Assembly: GCA_037179385.1 (NCBI GenBank) | Contig: CM074184.1 | Coordinates: 18,607,195-18,671,194, forward strand | Source: Holothuria scabra | Lineage: Eukaryota; Echinodermata; Holothuroidea; Aspidochirotida; Holothuriidae | Direction of reading: 5' to 3' | Length of the DNA: 64,000 nucleotides | Shown here: positions 12,201-19,499 of the stretch, one piece after another | How positions within the stretch are numbered: the stretch's first letter is position 1 | Layout of the letters: the number at the start of each line of letters is the position of its first letter | Program-made: the position numbers and the translations under genes | Notes under the pieces: generated by a model | Told to the model about the DNA's origin: nothing | The model's database searches: none | Seen by the model: the letters and a program-made list of their open reading frames with translations, nothing else

Positions 12201-15200
12201 TTCATGATTTCGAGTGAAAAGGATTATAATGCAAAAGATTTTCAAAATTATCTTTTTATGAGGACAATAATGCCCATACCCAATAATCTGGGAGCTGATC
12301 AGCTGCCACAAATGCAGTAGCCTGCACATGTTTTGAACAGTGCCAACTCGACGGGCACCCTGAGGAAATTGATTTTGATTTTGATTTGGGTTGTCAAAAT
12401 AAAGAAGACCGAATAATTTTCAGCTTCAGTGACACATTTTTCTTGAGTGAGTGCACTGTACATTTAAGGCAATGCAGATTCATAATAAAATGTTCTGACT
12501 TTTGTAGGTGGAAGGGAAATAATCTTAGAATGATAGATTTCTTTAAATAGGCTGTCGATGATCACCAGCAGCGTGTTTAAAGGGGAAGCTGCCCCCACCT
12601 CTGAAGTCAGACGAGGGAAATTCACTCAGTGGGGGGGGGGGGATTTACAGGGTTTGAGGAAAAGGAAAAGTTTGAAGAGACACACTGAGCATTCAAACCT
12701 TAACCACACACCAGCCCTGTGGGGGCAGAAAAATTGTCATCAAAGCAAAAAGAAGAAAAGGTCCCCAAAAATTCGGATAGCATGAGTTTGCCAATGTGAG
12801 ATGGTCATCACGAACTGAAGTGCAGAAAAGCAAAAATTAAAAAAAAAGGTCACCAAAATCCATACCACCTTCGAAATCCTGCACATGCCACTTACTGTAT
12901 GGTAACCCCATCATACTGCAGAAATACTGTGCTGTAATACTGATGCTCGACATGAATGATTGGGACATGAATGATTGATTTGCATAGCATTTGAATCAAA
13001 TATCAACAAAAGGGTACAAAGGGGGGAAAAAATTACTCGTTACTAACATTGCTTTCTCACTCGCAAGTTAAGTGACATCGACAAGGATATCTAGACACAC
13101 TTAAAAAGGCACTCTTTTGATGGGGGAGGGGTATAAATGGGGCTTGGATATTTTGGGGGATATAAAGGAGTGTTGTTTAAAATAATAGTGAAATAAAGAT
13201 ACGTAGAGCATGCTATTTCACTCGCAGAAGTCCTCCCCTCCCTTTTTCCACTTTTTTCTCCCCTCTGGCCAATTCTCTAGTATCAGTAGTCTGGAAAGCA
13301 CTATGGAAAGAAAGAAACCTGTGATGAAAAGATGAAAATGAGATGGATGAGGATTTGAACCATGCACATGAAGAATGAATTAATTAGCACAACAACATTT
13401 ACCTATACCATGCCTAACACACTTACAAAACCCCCACCAGTCTACGCAGAGTATCTGTAAATATTCGTGGTTCGACTAAAGCAACGTGCCCAAGGCACAG
13501 ATTCTACTAATAACCTATTGGTGGAGTAGGAATGTCTCGCAAGATTCATGGAGCACGAGTTGAGCATTTCATCAACCCAGGGCTCGAAAAATCCTATGCG
13601 CCGGGTGCCCGGGGCTCCTTGCATCAATGTTCGGGCTACCATACTTTATGACCGACAAGCTTGCGGGCTCCTGCAATGTATCTGATCGTTGACAGTACAT
13701 TCTAACAGAACCCTGCTGAGTAGCCCTGCCCGTAACAAATGTTCCCTGCAATACTGAACAAGAGCCACTGGATTTGTGTTTATGAAAACATAACTTTGTA
13801 CTCACAGCACATATCTTCCACTAAGCCAAACAGAAATACCTGCTACGTAGACTTCACATTTTTTGGGCGGGGCTTACCACGGCTTTCTCCGCGAACACGT
13901 TGTCAAAAAGTGTATTGACTTAACTGTGTGTTTTCCTCACTTGGCAGCCCTGTACAAAGTCAATGGGAGTAAGTTCCTTAGAGACCGCAGTTTGCGGTTC
14001 AAATTTTTAAAAACAGATGGAAGGACCAAAGGGGGATCGTTATGCGAGTTGATGAAAGTAATTACCGTAAAAAACATGACAATCACAGTAAAACACCAAA
14101 TGAATCATCAAAAAACATGGCAAATTTGGGGATTTGGGAAGTTTATTTTTGGGAAACTGGCTAGTTTGCGGTGTGTGAAAAATGCAGTCATGATACAAGT
14201 GAAACAATTAAAGCTTTGAAGTGTCGGGAATTTGGGAGGAATAATTGCGGCAGGAATCTGTTATCTGTTATCTTCCGATACTTATATAGCCTATCTAACC
14301 GTTGGTCTGCTACACTTTATGAATATTACAAGACAAAGTTAAGTTGAGAGAGTTGTAGTTTACTAAGAGTGTGACTTTTTTAGGAAGAACGTAATAATCG
14401 AGGATGAGTCTTTTCAAGTATTTTCAACAGAATAAGGGATCGGCTAATGAGCCTACCGAGGACGAAAGTTCCAGTAGTGAGTCAATTACTCCATCTGTAT
14501 CAGGAGAACGCGAGACTGCTGCCTCCCCTGGGGTTACTGTGGAACAGCCTTCTCATTCAAAAAGAATCTGGTACCAAACGAAAGGGGGATACCGCAAAAG
14601 AGAGCTATGAGAAAAAACGTAAAAGGTTATTCCAGCCAAGTTGGCTGAAGGAATGGGACTGGCTTCAATTTATTGAAGAAGAAAACGTTATGGTTTGCCG
14701 TGCTTGTAGGAGTAATCCACGGATCTCCGATCCATCTAGTGTCATGGTGAAGGGATGCTCCAATTTTCGAATTGATGCAATTAAGAAGCATGACAAGAGC
14801 GACAAACACATCGTTGCAGTTGCATCAGAAAAGGCTAAAGCAAACCCAGCTGAAACTGCAATGTTTCGAGTAATGAAAAAAATGGACTCTCAGCAACTTG
14901 CAAGGATGCGCATTCTTTTCAGAACCGCATACTTTGTTGCAAAGGAAGGGCTCTCTTTTTCCAAATTCCCCCAACTGTGCAGCCTCCAAGCTTGCAATGG
15001 ACTTGACCTTGGAAGTACATACATAAATGACAAGGGGGCTGCCACCTTTATCAAAGCTATCGCACAATACATGACCAAAGAACTGAGAAAGGAAGTCGAA
15101 GATTCAGAATATTTTTCTGTAATGTCAGATGGTTCAACAGATGTGGCTCACTTAGAACAGGAACTGATTTACATCAGGTACCTTGACAGAAATGCCACAG

Positions 15201-18200
15201 TATGCAGCAAGTTTGTATCTATGGTCGCGCTGGATGATGCAACTGCTGTTGGCATTCAAAAAGGAATACATTCAGGTCTTCCAGAAATAGGTCAAGAAAG
15301 CAAAGAAATTAGAGCCTCAAAAATGGTTTCAGTTTGTTTTGATGGGGCGTCTGTGATGATGGGGGCAAAGGGTGGTGTAGCTGCCCTTGAAAAGAATGAA
15401 GTTCCACGTCTTGTGGAAATTCACTGTGTTGTGCACCGATTGGAACTAGCTGTGTTGGATGCTCTGAAATCTAACACATACCTAAAAGAGGTAGAGGATA
15501 TTATAGAGGAGGTATACAAAATGTACCACTACTCTCCAAAGAAAAGGAGAGAATTAAAGGAACTATCAGCAGTGATGAACGAGGCATTGTCCCAGTATGG
15601 GTCCATCAGTACCATCCGATGGCTAGCAAGCCGATCACGTGCTACAGAAGCATTATTAAAAATTGCCCTGCAACGATAACCCATTTTGAACAAATGGCAG
15701 AGATTGGAAAACCTACTGAAAAACCTAAGTGCAAGGGACTCTTGAAGAAAATGAAAAGTGTGAAGTTCGTGAAATATCTTCACTTTGTATTGGATTTCAC
15801 AAAACAACTCTCAATCTTGAGCCAACAGTTCCAGAAGGAGCAATCTCTGGTCATTGATGTCATGGAAGAACTAGAAACTGCTTCCCTCCATTTAACAGAA
15901 CTGAAACTAGCTAGCGGTCCCAAACTCCGTGACTTCGAAAATACTTATGACAGTGAGCATAAAATATACAGAGGAATAGCCCTCTCTGACGTTCAGCCAA
16001 ACCGAACTGACCCAGGACCCCTTGCTGATTCAGTTCCAATTTCATCAGAATTTTGTAAAATTATTGACGAAACCTTGGAATGTATCGGGAAACGCTTCGA
16101 CAATTTTTCATGGGCAACACCACTCAAAAATTTCAAAGTATTCGACTTGCGCCAGTGGCCTCCTTCCTCTCAAAAGCAACAGTTTGTGTCACATGGACGC
16201 ACAGACATTACAGCGCTTGTAGATTTCTATGGCTTGTCACCTGGGGGAGCTGATGAAGCAGACATTGTGAACAGACAGTGGCTTAAACTGAAAACTCGTA
16301 TCAGTCATCTACGGGGTGATATGCGATATGAAACCAGACGTTGCAAAGTGCGATGATTTGGGAGTCATTTCACAACTCGTGAAAATATTGCTTGTAATAC
16401 CCTCAAACACTGCATTGTGTGAGAGGGGATTTTCCGCATGCAATCGCCTTAAAACAAAATTAAGAAACCCTCTCATGAATGAATCACTAAATGCTCTTCT
16501 GGGCATTGTACTGAATGGGCCTGAAATGGTGGATTTTGAGCCTGAGCCCCCCTTGGAACATTGGCTTAGTAGCGGCAAGGGGACTCGTCATTTAGAACAC
16601 CGTAGCCATGGAACAGCAATTTTTAGTGTGGAATCGTCTAGTGAATCTGAGAGTGAGAGAGAATAGACCGGGGACTAGCGCACTTGTTTGTAGGAATTTG
16701 GAACTATGTCATACTTTACTTTTTTCTCAAGATATAATTATACCTGTATGTCTACTTAATTTGACATTGCAATCGTATTTGCAAACTTCTTGGAGCTTTT
16801 ACTTTACTGAAATAAATCCCTGGCTGTTTTCATTCCCATACAATACTTATGCTTGTTAGCAACTTTTACTTTGTGAACAGTGACTTCCAAACTGTATTTT
16901 TTCATTATGGAGCCTGCGTAAACGATACACTTGTGGTGAACAGCGTTGTGAATTTGGCCCCCGTAATCAGTGTAGTCCTGCTTTGAACTTGCTGACTATG
17001 CCATGCTCTCAGGCTAAGAGCAAAGTCCAAACAATTTTGACCAATCAGAGAGCTGTATTTTAGGCTATATGCTTCACTGTGTAAACCAACAACGCACGTG
17101 GCTGTCTGGTAAGTTGATTGTTAACGTTTGCTTGAATGAGCAATGTGTATTACGGTATGTGCAAGCAGTATATGAGTACAGTGTATGGCTGGGTTGTTGT
17201 GCTGTACCTTCGACGGCTATGTTGGTTTTACAGGGCCGTATACTTGAACGTCAAAAATGGGAATTCGATCGCACTTATTTGCTTGACGGCAAGAAAGAAA
17301 GCAATGTTAAACTTTGAAGAAAAACAACACTTAGTTCTCAAAGTAGGCTAATATATTTCATTTTATTTCATGAACAATTCAAGCAATGAGAGTTCTTCAT
17401 GAGTAATTCATGCACCAACAAGTCATCCTATCCTGAGTGCTTTATTTATTGTCGGGCTCAAACAAAACGATGTCGGGCTACCACAGTCTGTTAACAAAAA
17501 GCCCGACGGGCTACTGCTTTCAAAAAAAAATTTCGAGCCCTGCAACCACCTGCGTGGACTGGTGTAATTTTGCACAAGAGGTTTGTGAAGAGAACCTCAT
17601 TAAAGAAGGTGCACCAATTGGAGGCCCAGGTATTGTTGTGGACATAGACGAGGCCAAATTTGGGAAACAAAAGTATCATCAAGGTCGCATGCAAGTGCGG
17701 CAGTGGGTGTTTGGCGGACAGGAAAGAGACAACCGTACCAAAATATTCATGGAGCCAGTCGCCACATGAGATGAACAAACACTCTTGTCACTAATCAGGA
17801 AATGGATCCTTCCTGGCTCCAAAATACACAGTGACTGTTGGAAGTCCTATTCCAAACTAGAGGAAATGGGGTACCACCACCTAATGGTGAACCATTCAGA
17901 AGAATTCACCAACCCTAACACAGGTATGAAGGCTAAATAAATATTTCTCCAACATACAGTAATAATTTGTCAGTTGCAACTGGAACAAAATGCGTCTCTA
18001 ACTACTTCATTTCTACTTCATTTCTCTTCTTTGTACTACCAGGTGCTTGTACCAACCACATAGAGAATGAATGGTTACATGCCAAAAAGGGACTTCCAGC
18101 ATATGGAGCCAGGCACAAACACACATAAGGCTACCTCGCAGAACATCTCTGGAGAACAAGAGTGAAAGCTCAAAGAAAGGATCCATTTCTTGAATTCCTT

Positions 18201-18983
18201 CAGGCAGCCGCCAAAGTACTGTATATGATGTCTACAACCCATCTGTTAATTTGTCTGCATAATGGTAACAATCTTCCTTGGTCTATCATATCTTTTCATC
18301 ATTCAGCCCAATCCGTAACCCTAATTAAACCCTATCCCTTTTAATTCACAAGTTCCCACAACTACCCTATACCTAGTTGTGCTTCAAATGAAATCCTCGG
18401 TCTGTTTCATCTCCATGGCTATTGAAGGGCCATACTGGAAAGTAGGAACTTTCACAGAAAGATCTTTGGTGTACAGAAATGTACACCAACAAATTTGGGG
18501 TATGGCGTACCCAGCTGCTACACGGAAAATTACAACAGTTGGCATACCATTGCAACATTTGGTGTGGTGTATAATTCCAAACACCTTCAACTTGGCATGA
18601 TTGGTTCTTTGGTGTATGGCAAATGTACTTTCTGGTGTGGTTGAAGGGTAGGTGCAGTGCATGTACTTCCGGGTATGGAAACCCATTAAGAGCCAGGCCA
18701 CGGCCTTCATGAATTTCGAGACCTGGGCCTCTAATGTGGAGTAAAACGAAGTGGACAGGAGGCATCGAGTCCTGCGTAAGAACGATACGTATCCAAACTT
18801 AGTTCTGGGCCTATAATACAGGGGCCAATTCTGCGAATGTCTATACATAGCCTACATTAAGTACCTTACTAATAATAAGGAACTGACTCTTGAGAATAAT
18901 ACAGTACATTACCTCTCAAGCTTTTCTTTTCGAGGTCCCGTAAGGAAAGGATCTACACTCTTAAGTTTTCGCTGTTTCCCCAT
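272..18983 (-). CDS. CCDC137: CCDC137-like protein gene, six coding exons, complete
   Basis: Spliced minus-strand gene with coding exons 18983-18913, 10800-10586, 6084-5925, 4833-4751, 3236-3154 and 481-272. All introns are GT-AG and the phases (2,1,2,1,0) agree. The 822-nt CDS encodes 273 aa, close to the roughly 290 aa of the vertebrate protein. The start MGKQRKLKSVDPF has a strong context (A at -3, G at +4). Family features seen: an N-terminal 'PMPRSFQRMMESIEEMNKP' segment, a Lys/Glu-rich coiled-coil-like middle, 'KIAFGEVARRPPQLTSKP' (residues about 178-195), and a C-terminal basic helix ending 'AAVKAYKQVKQQRNQRALKS'. CCDC137 is known as a nuclear/nucleolar coiled-coil protein (also called RaRF), reported to bind and retain retinoic-acid receptor. 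That role is family knowledge and is not visible here. No poly(A) signal was found below 272, so the 3' UTR may run out of the window. Confidence 0.85.
649..1757. mobile_element. Helentron-like non-autonomous element 1 (tandem core, CA tract, 3' hairpin)
   Basis: Shares its left end (TAACCAGAAARCCAAAAGG, then CTTAGTGATTCCTTG) and right end with the element at 7615-9348. Order of parts: left end with TGATTCCTTG (673-682), five to six copies of a 156-bp core (about 780-1680), a CA microsatellite (1690-1708), and a right-end hairpin with arms GATTCCTTGCC / GGCAAGGAATC (1726-1736, 1744-1754). The outer TGATTCCTTG and CAAGGAATCA (1746-1755) are inverted repeats. This architecture is the one described for Helentron-associated elements (HINEs) and for the bivalve pearl-type elements. 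The family assignment is by architecture only. It lies in intron 5 of the CCDC137-like gene. Confidence 0.6.
784..1577. repeat. 156-bp tandem repeats, each with a DR1-type motif
   Basis: TGACCTTTGACCT or a one-base variant occurs at 784, 940, 1095 (TGATCT variant), 1252, 1409 and 1565, so the spacing is 155-157 bp. The reverse complement AGGTCAAAGGTCA is the consensus DR1 site of RXR heterodimers/HNF4-type nuclear receptors. The rest of each unit is conserved too (TCTCAACATG, ATATCGTGTTTACAAGCCA). Receptor binding is an inference. Confidence 0.8.
1758..2591. other. intron 5 DNA without a recognised feature
   Basis: Unique-looking AT-rich intron sequence between the Helentron-like element and the hAT MITE. 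I see no ORF with protein character and no repeat. Confidence 0.5.
2592..2785. mobile_element. short hAT-like MITE
   Basis: 194 bp bounded by CAGTGGCATAGGCAGGGG and, inverted, CAGGTGCATAGCTAGG. These ends match the widespread CAG..GCATAG hAT terminus. The interior has a G-run near one end and a C-rich stretch near the other. The flanks CAGAGAAG and GCCAGAAG are at best a degraded 8-bp duplication. It lies in intron 5 of the CCDC137-like gene. Confidence 0.5.
3154..3236 (-). CDS. CCDC137: CCDC137-like exon 5
   Basis: 83 nt between acceptor TTTATCGTAG and donor GTATGA. It encodes 'DKIAFGEVARRPPQLTSKPR' plus 'GGKARNEK'. The FGEV..PP.LT..P block is the most recognisable family signature in this gene. 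Phase 1 in, phase 0 out. Confidence 0.87.
3237..4750. other. intron 4, no feature recognised
   Basis: 1.5 kb of AT-rich intron between exons 4 and 5. It has a C-rich patch near 3965-3985. Short ORFs on both strands look random in composition, and no repeat or transposon end was seen. Confidence 0.5.
4751..4833 (-). CDS. CCDC137: CCDC137-like exon 4
   Basis: 83 nt between acceptor AATTCTCTCCAG and donor GTAAGA. It encodes 'HLELLHKRMQYKKIDRRLDK' plus 'MEKEFFE', matching the family's 'RRLDK..' basic helix. Phase 2 in, phase 1 out. Confidence 0.85.
5356..5640 (-). pseudogene. non-LTR retrotransposon RT C-terminal fragment
   Basis: About 87 residues open on the minus strand. Motif 'FISRAVAEWNYLPPAIRDIP' followed by 'SVEIFSNQI' is the typical thumb/C-terminal end of non-LTR reverse transcriptases (the ..R.V.EWN.LP......S...F pattern). 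The preceding 'RRSLSISFHHPAAEKDCFRF' also fits. The catalytic RT core and the endonuclease are absent, so this is a truncated remnant. It lies in intron 3 on the same strand as the host gene. I cannot place the clade. Confidence 0.7.
5925..6084 (-). CDS. CCDC137: CCDC137-like exon 3
   Basis: 160 nt between acceptor TTATCTACTACAG and donor GTAAGA. It encodes 'DYKTNVKKLKTESNKTFLSR' and then a charged segment rich in Glu/Lys (residues about 96-148). Phase 1 in, phase 2 out. Confidence 0.82.
6085..7614. other. intron 2, 3' part: possible transposon end, otherwise unassigned
   Basis: CAGGGCCGCAGGC at about 6426-6438 resembles a hAT terminus, and a C-tract follows at 6546-6560. I found no matching opposite end. 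A 104-codon minus-strand ORF at 6983-7297 has no recognisable motif and is probably chance. Confidence 0.35.
7615..9348. mobile_element. Helentron-like non-autonomous element 2
   Basis: Second copy of the element type seen at 649-1757. It has the same left end (TAACCAGAAAGCCAAAAGG, TGATTCCTTG at 7639-7648), a longer tandem core, a CA tract (about 9246-9298) and a right-end hairpin (arms at about 9316-9326 and 9334-9344) closing with CAAGGAATCA at 9336-9345. The core units have diverged from element 1 (AGGGATCATCTACTCAATATG replaces AGGCTTCTTTCTCTCAACATG), so the two are sister subfamilies, not a recent duplication. It lies in intron 2 of the CCDC137-like gene. Confidence 0.6.
7786..9134. repeat. 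alternating 145/156-bp tandem repeats with DR1-type motifs
   Basis: TGACCTTTGACCT-type words start at 7786, 7930, 8075, 8219, 8375, 8520, 8676, 8821, 8977 and 9122. The spacings are 144,145,144,156,145,156,145,156,145, so from 8219 on the array is a dimer of about 301 bp. The exact DR1 word is kept at 8075, 8219, 8375, 8676 and 8977. The copies at 8520, 8821 and 9122 read TGACCTTTGATCT. A second half-site pair, TTGACCTTTTGACCT, lies just upstream in several units (for example 8045 and 8190). Confidence 0.8.
9349..10585. other. intron 2, 5' part, no feature recognised
   Basis: AT-rich intron with a C-rich patch at about 9825-9850. A plus-strand ORF at 9959-10147 contains 'NPRYGSVLTQQGETYVNG', but nothing supports it as an exon. 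Confidence 0.45.
10586..10800 (-). CDS. CCDC137: CCDC137-like exon 2
   Basis: 215 nt between acceptor ...TTCATCTTTAG and donor GTAAAA. It encodes residues about 24-95, including the conserved 'MPRSFQRMMESIEEMNKP' block and a charged helix 'EERIKEREARRQQIKERNEK' that looks like coiled coil. It ends in phase 1. Confidence 0.85.
10801..13440. other. intron 1, 3' part; possible LINE tail at about 12350-12395
   Basis: Mostly unassigned. At about 12360-12395 a stretch CGGGCACCCTGAGG is followed by AAATTGATTTTGATTTTGAT, a simple 3' tail of the sort left by some LINEs. A C/G-tract palindrome lies at about 11891-11907 and a G-run at about 12629-12642. No coding evidence. Confidence 0.35.
13578..17542 (+). 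mobile_element. hAT DNA transposon, full length (about 3.97 kb)
   Basis: Terminal inverted repeats CAGGGCTCGAAA (13578-13589) and TTTCGAGCCCTG (17531-17542). Flanks CATCAACC (13570-13577) and CAACCACC (17543-17550) are an imperfect 8-bp duplication (6 of 8). Both sit in the same reading frame of the disrupted Merlin gene, which supports the boundaries. GGGCTAC/GGGCTCC words cluster just inside both ends (for example TTCGGGCTACC and GTCGGGCTACC), as expected for subterminal transposase sites. The transposase pseudogene lies inside. Confidence 0.85.
14404..16666 (+). pseudogene. hAT transposase (ZNF862-like, TTF zinc finger), three frameshifts
   Basis: Starts MSLFKYFQQNKGS (14404, frame 1). 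The frame moves to +2 near 14560-14600, to +1 in the A-run near 15656-15661, and to +2 near 16315, then ends ..SESESERE*. Domains in order: a TTF-type zinc finger ('VMVCRACRSNP' ... 'KHDKSDKH'), then the RNase-H-like core with first Asp in 'FSVMSDGSTDVA', second Asp in 'VCFDGASVMMGAKGG', and the hAT CxxH motif 'IHCVVHRLELAV'. The C-terminal dimerisation block 'VIPSNTALCERGFSACNRL' then 'KTKLRNPLMNESL' follows. All signature residues are still visible, so decay looks modest. Sequencing indels could explain some of the shifts. Confidence 0.85.
18241..18912. other. intron 1, 5' part, no feature recognised
   Basis: Contains a few long chance ORFs on the minus strand (for example 130 and 154 codons at 18373-18848) that overlap in different frames and share no motif with known proteins. 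The first intron donor is at 18911-18912. Confidence 0.4.
18913..18983 (-). CDS. CCDC137: CCDC137-like exon 1 (start codon)
   Basis: 71 nt, ATG at 18983-18981, encoding MGKQRKLKSVDPFLTGPRKE and a few more residues. It ends in phase 2 before donor GTAATG. The Kozak context is good. Joining to exon 2 gives an Arg codon (AG|G) and a Lys-rich run, as expected for a nucleolar protein. Confidence 0.8.
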
Positions 18984-19491
18984 CTTTGCCTGTTCTAGAG
19001 CAATTCTGTGTCCCCAAGAAATGATGCAAGACAACCCACGTTTCGTGTATGGCGATTGAGAATGTTTTAGATGGCGCACTTTAAAACCGCGAAGCAGAGC
19101 AGTATGTACGGCTCTGCCGGTGTAAAAGGGAAGGATGTCCTCCCTGGAAAATGTGTCCAGTGGGACACCGTTTCCAAAAAATGTGTCCGTTGGGACAACA
19201 TTTTTGAGGAAATAGTGTCCACCCGTCGCAGGAAAATGTGTCCGCCGGACAAAATTTTACCGGGAAATAATGTCTGCATATAAGCAACAGTAAGATCTGT
19301 CCCCGCGAAACGCGGTTGGATTGAACATGCTCAGCCTTGTGGGTTTGGAAGAAACTTTATAAATTTTCTTAATTTATTGCTGGAGAGCAGAAGTAAACTT
19401 CAGTGGACATCAAAGTGAACTGAGGCAGACCGTACGTCAAAGCATGAAGAAAGTACTTCCAAGGCCAAAGTGAACGTTGCCTGCGTAGCAG
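18984..19491. promoter_or_regulatory. likely 5' flank/promoter region of the CCDC137-like gene
   Basis: The 500 bp upstream of the start codon has no TATA box near the ATG. AGATGGCGC at 19069-19077 resembles a YY1-type core-promoter motif. Three TGTCC-N3/4-GGACA palindromes follow at 19154-19167, 19184-19197 and 19239-19251. The transcription start cannot be placed from sequence alone. Confidence 0.35.
19154..19251. repeat. three TGTCC..GGACA inverted words in degenerate short repeats
   Basis: TGTCC-AGTG-GGACA, TGTCC-GTTG-GGACA and TGTCC-GCC-GGACA lie within about 100 bp, each preceded by AATG. They are embedded in repeats like GGAAAATGTGTCC, with partial copies at 19136 and 19214. Confidence 0.6.
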
Positions 19492-19499
19492 GCTGTAGG

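Larger units (their letters stand above)
13441..18240 (+). pseudogene. Merlin (IS1016/ISXO2-like) transposase pseudogene, split by a hAT insertion
   Basis: Left part 13441-13577 reads 'STQSICKYSWFD*SNVPKA' and then 'QILLITYWWSRNVSQ'. A one-base loss near 13541 shifts the frame to 'RFMEHELSISST', where the hAT element interrupts. The right part resumes at 17543 with 'TTCVDWCNFAQEVCEENL', then 'VVDIDEAKFGKQKYHQGR', 'WVFGGQERDN', 'IHSDCWKSY', 'MVNHSEEFTNPNTG', a 109-bp GT-AG intron (17934-18042), and 'ACTNHIENEWLHAKKGLP'. Asp in DIDEAKF, Asp in HSDCW and Glu in IENEW form a DD36E triad (36 residues counted between the last two), which is the Merlin signature. Three nonsense codons (near 13474, 17767 and 18126) plus the frameshift make it dead. 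The N-terminal zinc-finger exon was not found. Confidence 0.8.

Noticed and set aside
13863..14219. 118-codon plus-strand ORF upstream of the hAT transposase
   Set aside because: It lies in the 5' non-coding part of the hAT element, has no family motif and is not in the transposase frame.
18373..18848. 130- and 154-codon minus-strand ORFs in intron 1
   Set aside because: They overlap each other in different frames, have no recognisable domain, and nothing suggests splicing.
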